From Rhodospirillales bacterium (lineage in GTDB: Bacteria > Pseudomonadota > Alphaproteobacteria > Rhodospirillales > Defluviicoccaceae), in the NCBI GenBank assembly GCA_030622775.1, contig JAUXFS010000198.1, positions 1 through 5,031 on the forward strand: a stretch of 5,031 nucleotides of DNA. The letters run 5' to 3'. A model generated the notes under the pieces. It had not been told where the DNA came from. It searched no databases and worked only from the letters and a program-made list of their open reading frames with translations. The position numbers were made by a program, and so were the translations under genes. How positions within the stretch are numbered: position 1 is the stretch's first letter; each line of letters begins with the position of its first letter. This document shows positions 1-5,031 of this stretch, in pieces.

Positions 1-140
1 AAAAGCCACCGAAACCGCCCGATGAAAAGCCACCGCCGCCACCGAAACCACCGCCCCAGTATCCGCCGCCGATAGAACGGCGCCCTGAGATGCCGGAAGC
101 AGCCGAAAGCCCGGTGCCGAAAAGAGACAGGGCAAAACCG
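1..140 (-). other. Gly/Phe-rich segment resembling the C-terminus of a TPM-domain (YgcG-like) protein
   Basis: In the same frame as the leucyltransferase start, this stretch encodes a short hydrophobic segment (FALSLFGTGL), then SGRRSIGGGYWGGGF and a run of Gly with Phe and Ser. A hydrophobic stretch followed by a Gly-rich tail of this kind is typical of the last part of TPM_phosphatase-domain membrane proteins, which often end in repeats of GGGF/GGFSGGGGSFGGGGA type. The TPM domain itself is not in the window and the tail is cut at the left edge, so the assignment rests on composition and pattern only. The boundary with the leucyltransferase part is uncertain, roughly positions 100-150. Other Gly-rich proteins are possible. 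Confidence 0.45.
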
Positions 141-613
141 GCCAGCTTCCCTCTGGAATCACGAAATTCGAACACCTTGGTGTCCACGGCGGTGTCCTCG
201 ATCAAGGTCTGATAGTCGTAGAAGTCCATCCGCGCCATTTCGCTGTCCCCGTGCCGGCTGTGCTGATAGGCGCGAAACACGGCGTACTGCTCCTCGGTGG
301 CGCGCGGTGCGGTTTCGCAGGCGATCAGATCCCGGTTTTTCAACCACACCCGGTTTTGCCCGCGGCTTGGTTGGAACGCCCCGGCAACGATGCGGACGGC
401 GGCGCAAGCCGAACAGTCCTGACACACGGGTGCATAAGCGATGCTGTGGCTTCGGCGAAATCCGGCCTGCGACAGGGTATCGTGAAAGGTGGTGACTTGT
501 GGTCCGGCCAGTTCGGTGACCAATCTGCGCTCGGTCCGACCCGGCAGGTACGGGCAAGGCATGGGTGCGGTCGCAAAGAAGAACCGGGCACCTTTTACCG
601 GCCTGTGCTTCAT
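1..613 (-). CDS. bpt: Aspartate/glutamate leucyltransferase (Bpt/Ate) N-terminal part joined in frame to a Gly-rich TPM-like tail; partial, runs off left edge
   Basis: The frame is open from ATG at 613 to the left edge, giving 204 residues without a stop. Residues 1-158 match the bacterial leucyl/arginyl-tRNA--protein transferase family, which adds Leu or Arg to protein N-termini for N-degron degradation in the cytosol. Visible marks are FFFATAPMPCPYLPGR (11-26), GFRRSHSIAYAPVCQDCSAC (51-70) with a CxxCxxC cluster at 64-70, TEEQYAVFRAYQHSRH (106-121) and VDTKVFEFRDSRGKLAG (143-159). Family members are about 240-250 aa, and the expected next part (a YSFFDP-like motif and the rest of the acyltransferase domain) is absent. 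Instead residues 160-204 read FALSLFGTGLSAASG, then a Gly/Phe/Ser-rich run with GGGYWGGGF. The start lies 42 nt after the motB stop, has no clear Shine-Dalgarno, and has TAG and TGA stops just upstream in frame. The N-terminal identity is firm. The complete protein is probably not a working transferase, unless the join is an assembly artefact. Confidence 0.8.
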   Translation of the reverse strand, partial: MKHRPVKGARFFFATAPMPCPYLPGRTERRLVTELAGPQVTTFHDTLSQAGFRRSHSIAYAPVCQDCSACAAVRIVAGAFQPSRGQNRVWLKNRDLIACETAPRATEEQYAVFRAYQHSRHGDSEMARMDFYDYQTLIEDTAVDTKVFEFRDSRGKLAGFALSLFGTGLSAASGISGRRSIGGGYWGGGFGGGGGFSSGGFGGF

Positions 614-655
614 GGTTGATTTGCAGTTGGCAGAGTTGTCAAACGCCGAAAACTA

Positions 656-1603
656 TCATTTCTTATCGCTGTTGGAAACGACCCGTAGCCGAGACTCTAA
701 CTCACCGGTAACGTGTTTCGATTGTTCACCGCTACCGCGAAGCAGCACCACCGTCAACCGCCGGTTGCCCGGAGCCTCGGGTTCGTCGGCGAGGAGGGGA
801 TTGGTGGCGGCCATGCCGACGACCCGGGCTATACTTTTTTCCGGCACACCGCGCCGGATGAGTATGCGGCGAGCGGCGTTGGCCCGATCGGCCGACAGCT
901 CCCAGTTGCTGTAGCCGTTGTCGGTGGTGAACTTGGTGGCGTCGGTGTGTCCGGAGATCGCTATGGCCTGGGGCATCTGCTGGACCACCTTGGCGACGAG
1001 CTCCAGTATCTTGCGGGTGTGAAGATACATCTCGGCGCTGCCTCGGGGAAACATCGGCAACCTTTCCTGGTCGATGATCTGGATCCGCAGGCCTTCAGGG
1101 GTATTGTCGACGAGCAGGCTCTTGACCAGTTGCTTTAACTTAGGGGCGCTTTCAATGGCCAAACGCAGTTGTTCCTCGGCCTGTCGAAATTGCTGCTCCT
1201 CGCGTTCCGCCGACTGCTCGGCGAGATTGTCGCTGGAAGAACCGGTTCCTTCCGCCGCGTTCCTAGCCATGGCTTCGGCATCGCTGCCATGATCGCGAGA
1301 AATCGGCAGGTTGACGACGGCGCTGGGGGGCGCCGCGTCCGTCTCGAATACCCCTTTGTTGGAGACCATCTTGCCCGCCATAAGGCCGCCGCCGCCACTG
1401 GTGGACGTATCGGTGGAAATTGGCGAGAAGTAGTCGGAGATGCCTTCGAGCTGCTCCTGGCTGACGGCGTTGAGCAGCCACAGCAGCAGGAAGAACGCCA
1501 TCATCGCGGTGACGAAGTCGGCGTACGCTACCTTCCAGGCCCCCCCGTGGGCGGCGTGACCGCCCTTCTTGACCTTCTTGATGATGATGGTGTGGTTGGC
1601 CAT
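656..1603 (-). CDS. motB: Flagellar motor stator protein MotB
   Basis: This 315-aa protein has the standard MotB layout. A short basic cytoplasmic N-terminus (IIIKKVKKGGHAAHGGAWKV, 6-25) leads into one membrane helix at about 28-49. It carries AYADFVTAMMAFFLLLWLLN, in which D29 corresponds to the proton-carrying D32 of E. coli MotB. An amphipathic plug-like segment follows (QEQLEGISDYFSP, 50-62), then a Gly/Ser linker and a Glu/Gln-rich, probably coiled-coil stretch (about 126-150). The OmpA-like peptidoglycan-binding domain spans about 167-290, with SGHTDA (217-222), NWELSADRANAARR (233-246) and NRRLTVVL (280-287). It anchors the stator to the cell wall around the flagellar motor. The ATG is 12 nt after the motA stop, with only a weak GAG Shine-Dalgarno at 1610-1612, so translation is likely coupled to motA. 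The intact Asp and DFVTAMMAFF context suggest a proton-driven motor; this is inferred from family resemblance. Confidence 0.96.
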   Translation of the reverse strand: MANHTIIIKKVKKGGHAAHGGAWKVAYADFVTAMMAFFLLLWLLNAVSQEQLEGISDYFSPISTDTSTSGGGGLMAGKMVSNKGVFETDAAPPSAVVNLPISRDHGSDAEAMARNAAEGTGSSSDNLAEQSAEREEQQFRQAEEQLRLAIESAPKLKQLVKSLLVDNTPEGLRIQIIDQERLPMFPRGSAEMYLHTRKILELVAKVVQQMPQAIAISGHTDATKFTTDNGYSNWELSADRANAARRILIRRGVPEKSIARVVGMAATNPLLADEPEAPGNRRLTVVLLRGSGEQSKHVTGELESRLRVVSNSDKK

Positions 1604-1615
1604 GGGGCGCTCGCG

Positions 1616-2473
1616 TCAAACCTGGATGTTTTGGATCATCTCGTCGATTTCGCCGAAGCTCGGGCGAACGTTGCTGGCCAGGGTCTTGCGGGCGAACTCC
1701 ACCGAGACTTGGGGCGCATAGCCCTGCATATGAGCGATGATCCCGGTCTTGACGCATTCCAGGTAGCGGGCCTCGGCGTCGAACGTGTTCTCCAGGGATT
1801 TGGCGATCGGTCCAACACAGCCGTAGGCCGCCATCACGCCGGCGAAGGTGCCGACCAAAGCGCCGCCGATCAGGTGGCCGAGGACTTCCGGCGGCTCGGT
1901 GATCGAGCCCATGGTGTGGATGACGCCGAGCACCGCGGCGACGATGCCCAACGCCGGCAGGCCGTCGGCGACACCCTGCATGGCGCCTGAAATGGCATGC
2001 TTTTCGGAGTGGTGGACATCCAGGTCCGCATCGATCACCGCTTCGAACTCATGGGGGTTTCCGGTGCCGAGGGTCAGAAGCCGCAGGTAGTCGCAAACGA
2101 ATTCGACCGCGTGACCGTCTCGCATGAACGTCGGATAGTTCTGGAAAATAGAGCTTTCGTGCGGCTGTTCCACATGGCTTTCCAGTGCCAGATCGCCCTT
2201 GGTCTTGGCCAGCTTGAACACGGAATACAACATGCCAAGCAGTTCCAGGTAACAGGCTTTGTTGTGTGCCGGGCCTTTGAGCAGTTTTCCGAACGATTTG
2301 GCGGTTCCGGCCAGGATCGGCACCGGATTGGCGAGGACGAAGGCGCCGATGGCGCTACCGAAGATGATCACGAACTCGAAAGGCTGCCAAAGGACGCCAA
2401 AGTGGCCGCCACTTGCCATGTATCCACCGACGACGGAAGCGGCGACGACAACGAGACCGATAAGGAACAACAT
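1616..2473 (-). CDS. motA: Flagellar motor stator protein MotA
   Basis: With ATG at 2473 this is a 285-aa MotA, the membrane channel subunit that pairs with MotB and pushes on FliG of the rotor. Four membrane helices are visible at about 1-20, 29-50, 167-187 and 200-220, with a large cytoplasmic loop between the second and third. Using this start the residues line up with E. coli MotA without a gap: E98 in the torque-generating loop, P173 in DGLPALGIVAAVLG and P222 in GCVGPIAKSL. Position 90 is Lys where E. coli has Arg. GYAPQVSVEFARKTL and RPSFGEIDE near the C-terminus are also typical. A TTG at 2488 would extend the protein by five residues. The ATG is preferred because GAGAG (2482-2486) sits 8 nt before it and MLFLIGLVVV matches the usual MotA N-terminus. 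It is the first gene of a motA-motB unit transcribed leftward. Confidence 0.96.
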   Translation of the reverse strand: MLFLIGLVVVAASVVGGYMASGGHFGVLWQPFEFVIIFGSAIGAFVLANPVPILAGTAKSFGKLLKGPAHNKACYLELLGMLYSVFKLAKTKGDLALESHVEQPHESSIFQNYPTFMRDGHAVEFVCDYLRLLTLGTGNPHEFEAVIDADLDVHHSEKHAISGAMQGVADGLPALGIVAAVLGVIHTMGSITEPPEVLGHLIGGALVGTFAGVMAAYGCVGPIAKSLENTFDAEARYLECVKTGIIAHMQGYAPQVSVEFARKTLASNVRPSFGEIDEMIQNIQV

Positions 2474-2481
2474 TGCGCTAA

Positions 2482-2486
2482 CTCTC
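2482..2486 (-). promoter_or_regulatory. Ribosome binding site that decides the motA start
   Basis: GAGAG on the minus strand lies 8 nt before ATG 2473. This favours that ATG over the in-frame TTG at 2488, which has only AAGAGG at a 3-nt distance. Confidence 0.6.
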
Positions 2487-2499
2487 AAGAGCCTCTTGA
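2485..2499. repeat. Perfect 15-bp palindrome in the motA leader, possible operator
   Basis: TCAAGAG-C-CTCTTGA is a perfect inverted repeat with 7-bp arms around one central base, 11 nt upstream of the motA ATG and touching its Shine-Dalgarno. As DNA it could be a regulator site. As RNA it could form only a short stem of about 5 bp with a 5-nt loop. No known regulator consensus was recognised, so the function is not assigned. Confidence 0.35.
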
Positions 2500-2639
2500 C
2501 GGAATGACACGGGGTCCCGTACGTAGTCTCGTTTGTAACCCGGCTTTAGTTACCGTCTGACTAACTTCCGACAGCCAACAGATGCCTAAATCGCTTAAAT
2601 GCGCGGTTAGGTAGAATTTTCAAACCGAGACATCATCCC

Positions 2640-2643
2640 AGGA
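2640..2643 (+). promoter_or_regulatory. Ribosome binding site that decides the flavin reductase start
   Basis: AGGA lies 9 nt before GTG 2653. It is directly adjacent to the alternative TTG at 2644, which makes that codon a poor start. Confidence 0.55.
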
Positions 2644-2652
2644 TTGTTCAGC

Positions 2653-3138
2653 GTGACCGTCGAACCCAGCAAATTTCGAGACACCCTCGGTTGTTTTGCG
2701 TCCGGTGTCTGTGTCGTCACCGCGATAGCGGACAGTGGCTCGCCCGTTGGCGTCACCATCAGCGCGTTTACCTCGCTGTCGCTGGAACCGCCGCTGGTTC
2801 TGTTCTGCCTTGGAAACAAGACAACCAACCTCGAGGCCTACACCGATGGCGGCCGCTTCGCGGTAAACATTCTCGCCGAGGACCAAGGGGAGATATCCGA
2901 GATCTTCGCTCGCCAGAACACCGACAAGTTTGCGTCGGTCTCATGCACCGAGTCGGGAAGCGGCTGCCCGCTTCTGGTCGGGTGTCTCGCCAGTTTGGAG
3001 TGTTCCCTGGTCGCGATTCACGACGGCGGGGACCATGTGATCGTGGTGGGAAAGGTCGACCGCGTCGAGAACTCCGGAGGAGGAGCGCCACTCCTTCGCT
3101 ATCGCGGCGACTACGCGCGCGTCGGCGGCACGATTTAG
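2653..3138 (+). CDS. Flavin reductase family protein (FMN-binding, NAD(P)H:flavin oxidoreductase type)
   Basis: With GTG 2653 as start this is a 161-aa single-domain protein of the Flavin_Reduct family (HpaC/RutF-like), close to the usual length of 160-180 aa. Such proteins bind FMN or FAD as a dimer in the cytosol and use NAD(P)H to supply reduced flavin, usually to a separate monooxygenase. Family marks are FRDTLGCFASGVCVVTA (8-24), GVTISAFTSLSLEPPLVLFC (33-52), FAVNIL (69-74), the DKFA segment (91-94), the GDHVIVVGKV strand (125-134) and the C-terminal PLLRYRGDYARV. A TTG at 2644 would add three residues but has no usable ribosome site. No partner oxygenase lies nearby, so the substrate system cannot be told. 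The gene is divergent from motA and convergent with the threonine ammonia-lyase gene. Family assignment is firm; the specific role is unknown. Confidence 0.9.
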   Translation: MTVEPSKFRDTLGCFASGVCVVTAIADSGSPVGVTISAFTSLSLEPPLVLFCLGNKTTNLEAYTDGGRFAVNILAEDQGEISEIFARQNTDKFASVSCTESGSGCPLLVGCLASLECSLVAIHDGGDHVIVVGKVDRVENSGGGAPLLRYRGDYARVGGTI

Positions 3139-4367
3139 CTCGTATTCCTGCCTACCGTTCCGGAAAGCAGACGCGTGGGGTAACCGGCGCCGTCGAGCCG
3201 GGCGATCAGGTCGCGCACGTGGGTGGCGCTTTGCGTTTCGATGAGAACGTCCAACTTGGCGAGCTTGACGGGAACGTCATGGAACAGGCGGTGATGGTAG
3301 ACCTCGACGATGTTGCCGCCGGCTTCGCCGATCAGTCCCGTCACCTTGGCCAGCACCCCGGGCCTGTCGGTGATTTCCACCCGAAACTGAACCAGCCTGC
3401 CGTCCCGGGACAGTCCGCGTATGAGAATGGACGATAGCAGCATCGGGTCGATGTTGCCGCCGGAAACGACCAAGCCTACTTTGCGGCCGACAAACCGCTC
3501 GCGATTCTCCAGGAGCGCCGCCAGCGCCGCCGCGCCGGCGCCTTCGACCACCAGCTTTTGCTGTTGCAGGAAGCTGTAGACCGCCGTTTCCAGTGCTCGT
3601 TCACCCGTTAGAAAAATGTCGGCGACCAAGGCCTCGATGATCGGCCGGGTGATGGATCCCGGTTCCTTGACGGCGATGCCCTCTGCGATTGTTTGTCCCG
3701 CTGCTATTTTCTCGACGTCGCCGCGAATGGCTCGACGCATCGCCGGGTAGAGGGCGGCCTCGACCCCGAAGATCTCGATGCCGGGTTTGATGGCTGTCGC
3801 CGCGGTCGCGATCCCGGCAATCAGGCCGCCGCCGCCGATGGGGACGATCAGGCAGTCGAGATCGGGATCGTCGGCCAGCATTTCGAGGCCGACGGTGCCT
3901 TGGCCGGCGATGATCTTGTCGTCGTCGTAAGGATGGACGAACTCCGCTCCCTTCGCCTCTACCAGCCCCATCGCGTGTTCGCGGGCTTCCGACAGGTCCT
4001 CGCCCTCCAACACCACGCGGGCGCCGAGAGCCTCGGTGCGTCCCACCTTGGAGAAGGGAGTCCCGCGGGGCATGACCACGGTCGCCGGGATGCCGAGCCG
4101 GCGGGCATGATAGGCGACGCCCTGGGCATGGTTGCCGGCGGAGGCGGCGACCACCCCCGATTTCCGGGCGGCGGTGCCCAGGCTCGCCAGCTTGATCAGT
4201 GCGCCGCGATCCTTGAACGAGCCGGTGTGCTGAAGGTTTTCCAGTTTCAGGACTACTGACGCACCGGTCAGCGCGGCCAGTGCATCGGAAGAGATGGAAG
4301 GTGTTCGATAGACGCTGCTCTTGAGCAGGTCGGCGGAAGCACGGATATCGTCGAGGGTTACAGTCAT
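3135..4367 (-). CDS. ilvA: Threonine ammonia-lyase (threonine dehydratase), PLP-dependent, with C-terminal ACT domain
   Basis: This 410-aa enzyme converts L-threonine to 2-oxobutanoate and ammonia, the entry step to isoleucine synthesis or threonine breakdown. The fold-type II PLP domain covers about 1-320. ENLQHTGSFKDRGA carries the PLP lysine K52. SAGNHAQGVA (76-85) and GGGGLIAGI (178-186, phosphate-binding loop) are clear, as are EGAGAAALAAL (275-285) and SGGNID (302-307) near the pyridine ring. A single ACT domain follows at about 326-405 (VQFRVEITDRPGVLAKVTGL). This is the medium form (about 400 aa), unlike the longer IlvA with a two-part regulatory domain; the ACT domain suggests amino-acid feedback. 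ATG 4367 is chosen over TTG 4388 because GAGG at 4376-4379 lies 8 nt ahead. The gene starts 10 nt after the penicillin acylase stop, so the two are probably co-transcribed. Serine dehydratase activity is also possible in this family. Confidence 0.94.
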   Translation of the reverse strand: MTVTLDDIRASADLLKSSVYRTPSISSDALAALTGASVVLKLENLQHTGSFKDRGALIKLASLGTAARKSGVVAASAGNHAQGVAYHARRLGIPATVVMPRGTPFSKVGRTEALGARVVLEGEDLSEAREHAMGLVEAKGAEFVHPYDDDKIIAGQGTVGLEMLADDPDLDCLIVPIGGGGLIAGIATAATAIKPGIEIFGVEAALYPAMRRAIRGDVEKIAAGQTIAEGIAVKEPGSITRPIIEALVADIFLTGERALETAVYSFLQQQKLVVEGAGAAALAALLENRERFVGRKVGLVVSGGNIDPMLLSSILIRGLSRDGRLVQFRVEITDRPGVLAKVTGLIGEAGGNIVEVYHHRLFHDVPVKLAKLDVLIETQSATHVRDLIARLDGAGYPTRLLSGTVGRNTS

Positions 4368-4375
4368 GTGGTCGA

Positions 4376-4379
4376 CCTC
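4376..4379 (-). promoter_or_regulatory. Ribosome binding site of the threonine ammonia-lyase gene, overlapping the upstream stop codon
   Basis: GAGG lies 8 nt before ATG 4367 and shares bases with the TGA (4378-4380) of the penicillin acylase gene. This arrangement is consistent with translational coupling and decides the start against TTG 4388. Confidence 0.6.
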
Positions 4380-5031
4380 AATCGACAAGGAGTGTCAGTC
4401 GCCCCACCGCTTCACGGTCTAGAGACTCCCGGCTCTGCCCAAGCTCTATCCAACCTCCGTCGCGCCAAGTCCGCAGCAAATCGCCGTAGTGGGGCGACAA
4501 CGGGTTGCCGGACTGGCCGGTGGCGATGATGAATTGCGATCGGGACAGGTCGGAAAGGTCGTAGACGGCCCTGAAGCCGGCGCCGTGAATGTGGGCGAAG
4601 GGGTGGTCGGGATCGCCGAGGTGGCCCGCTCCCCGGTTCACCGTGTAGAAGCCGCCGTCGGTGGCGACGTCCAGATTGGCCATGGAGCGGAGCACCGGCA
4701 AATGACCGAACATCAGATGATTGAACTCGGCCCGGTGCGCGTCGCCCCACCGCCAACTGCCGGGGTCGCGCCCGAACCGGTCGGATAGATCTTCGAGGGC
4801 AACGTCGAGGGCGGTCTCGAGTTGGCTTGCACAGTCCTCCACTCCTTGAGTGGCGATATCGTCGCACCATATCGGGCGTTCTTCCAAGACAAACGTGATG
4901 AATCGGGGCCGATAGCCCAAATATTCCCGCGCAAGGCCGCCCAGTTCGTCGGCATAGACCGCCCGATTGAACGCCCTCATCCAGGCGGCGAAGACCAGCG
5001 GCCCCGGGCGAGCGCGCGACATCTCCCCGGA
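4378..5031 (-). CDS. Penicillin acylase family protein (Ntn-hydrolase), C-terminal part; 5' end outside window
   Basis: The frame is open to the right edge, giving 217 residues (SGE before the Met at 5022), and ends at TGA 4378. The protein matches the end of the beta chain of penicillin amidases (peptidase family S45). The clearest marks are WRWGDAHRAEFNHLMF (89-104 counted from the Met at 5022), HGAGFRAVYDLSDLSRSQFI (146-165) and GQSGNPLSPHYGDLLRTWRD (169-188), the typical C-terminal block. Family members are about 700-850 aa and are made as a periplasmic precursor cut into alpha and beta chains. The signal peptide, alpha chain, spacer and catalytic N-terminal Ser of the beta chain all lie outside the window. 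The Met at 5022 is therefore internal, not the start. These enzymes hydrolyse amide bonds in beta-lactams, acyl-homoserine lactones or other N-acyl compounds; the substrate cannot be told from this part. The following threonine ammonia-lyase gene is closely linked. Confidence 0.9.
   Translation of the reverse strand, partial: SGEMSRARPGPLVFAAWMRAFNRAVYADELGGLAREYLGYRPRFITFVLEERPIWCDDIATQGVEDCASQLETALDVALEDLSDRFGRDPGSWRWGDAHRAEFNHLMFGHLPVLRSMANLDVATDGGFYTVNRGAGHLGDPDHPFAHIHGAGFRAVYDLSDLSRSQFIIATGQSGNPLSPHYGDLLRTWRDGGWIELGQSRESLDREAVGRLTLLVD

Larger units (their letters stand above)
2474..2652. promoter_or_regulatory. Divergent intergenic region between motA and the flavin reductase gene
   Basis: These 179 bp must hold the start signals for both the leftward motility operon and the rightward flavin reductase. 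The stretch is visibly more AT-rich than the genes around it. A plausible plus-strand -10 element is TAGAAT at 2612-2617, about 35 nt before the flavin reductase GTG, but no good -35 was found at the right distance. Toward motA, a CTAAAG weakly recalls a sigma-28 -35 element, but no matching GCCGATAA-like -10 follows. Short inverted repeats are present (CCTAA 2585-2589 with TTAGG 2607-2611; TTAGT 2546-2550 with ACTAA 2560-2564). No open reading frame of note was seen here. Confidence 0.35.

Noticed and set aside
159..591. Two minus-strand frames and overlapping plus-strand frames over the leucyltransferase part
   Set aside because: The third minus frame carries recognisable Bpt motifs throughout, so the others are shadows.
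614..655. Possible terminator or regulatory element between motB and the leucyltransferase gene
   Set aside because: No stem-loop with a T run was found in these 42 nt; it looks like a plain intra-operon spacer.
1169..1990. Long plus-strand reading frame (273 aa) antisense to motB and motA
   Set aside because: It lies fully opposite two certain genes, shows no family motif and has the composition expected of a shadow frame in GC-rich DNA.
2521..2560. Possible sigma-28 promoter for motA
   Set aside because: Only the CTAAAG half is suggestive; the sequence at the proper distance does not resemble GCCGATAA, so no promoter is called.
2691..3437. Plus-strand frame of 248 aa overlapping the flavin reductase and the end of the threonine ammonia-lyase gene
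   Set aside because: It is out of frame with the recognised flavin reductase, rich in Arg/Gly without motifs, and crosses a gene boundary; a shadow.
3693..4259. Plus-strand frame of 188 aa opposite the threonine ammonia-lyase gene
   Set aside because: Antisense to a clearly recognised enzyme with no motif or convincing start of its own.
5014..5022. Met at 5022 as the start of a complete 214-aa protein
   Set aside because: The frame stays open upstream to the edge and the protein matches only the C-terminal end of penicillin acylases, so the Met is internal.

Overview
This window reads as a GC-rich alphaproteobacterial chromosome segment, probably from the Rhodospirillales or a close relative. 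That placement is inferred from protein style, GC content and the motA-motB-leucyl/arginyltransferase gene order; no marker gene confirms it. Five genes are supported, plus what looks like the tail of a sixth. No RNA gene, insertion sequence, CRISPR array or prophage gene was found.

Reading from the right edge on the minus strand: the C-terminal part of a penicillin-acylase family Ntn-hydrolase (4378-5031, cut by the window edge) is followed after 10 nt by a complete 410-aa threonine ammonia-lyase with a C-terminal ACT domain (3135-4367). A plus-strand FMN-binding flavin reductase (2653-3138) runs into it head-on, and the two stop codons overlap. A 179-bp intergenic stretch (2474-2652) separates the flavin reductase from a divergent minus-strand motility operon: motA (1616-2473), motB (656-1603), then a gene beginning at 613 and leaving the window at the left edge.

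MotA and MotB form the stator of the flagellar motor. MotA has the conserved charged and proline residues at the same numbers as in E. coli (E98, P173, P222, with K90 in place of R90). MotB has the ion-carrying Asp (D29), a plug segment and an OmpA-like peptidoglycan-binding domain. The threonine ammonia-lyase makes 2-oxobutanoate, and its ACT domain suggests allosteric control. The flavin reductase has no monooxygenase partner in the window.

The main oddity is at the left end. The gene after motB starts as a clear aspartate/glutamate leucyltransferase (Bpt/Ate family, about 155-160 residues with its Cys motifs). It then switches, in frame, into a glycine/phenylalanine-rich tail like the C-terminus of TPM-domain (YgcG-like) proteins. 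Most of the catalytic C-terminal domain is missing. This is either a real deletion fusion or a chimeric assembly join near the end of the sequence. I found no convincing new biological system here; the rest is ordinary chromosomal content.
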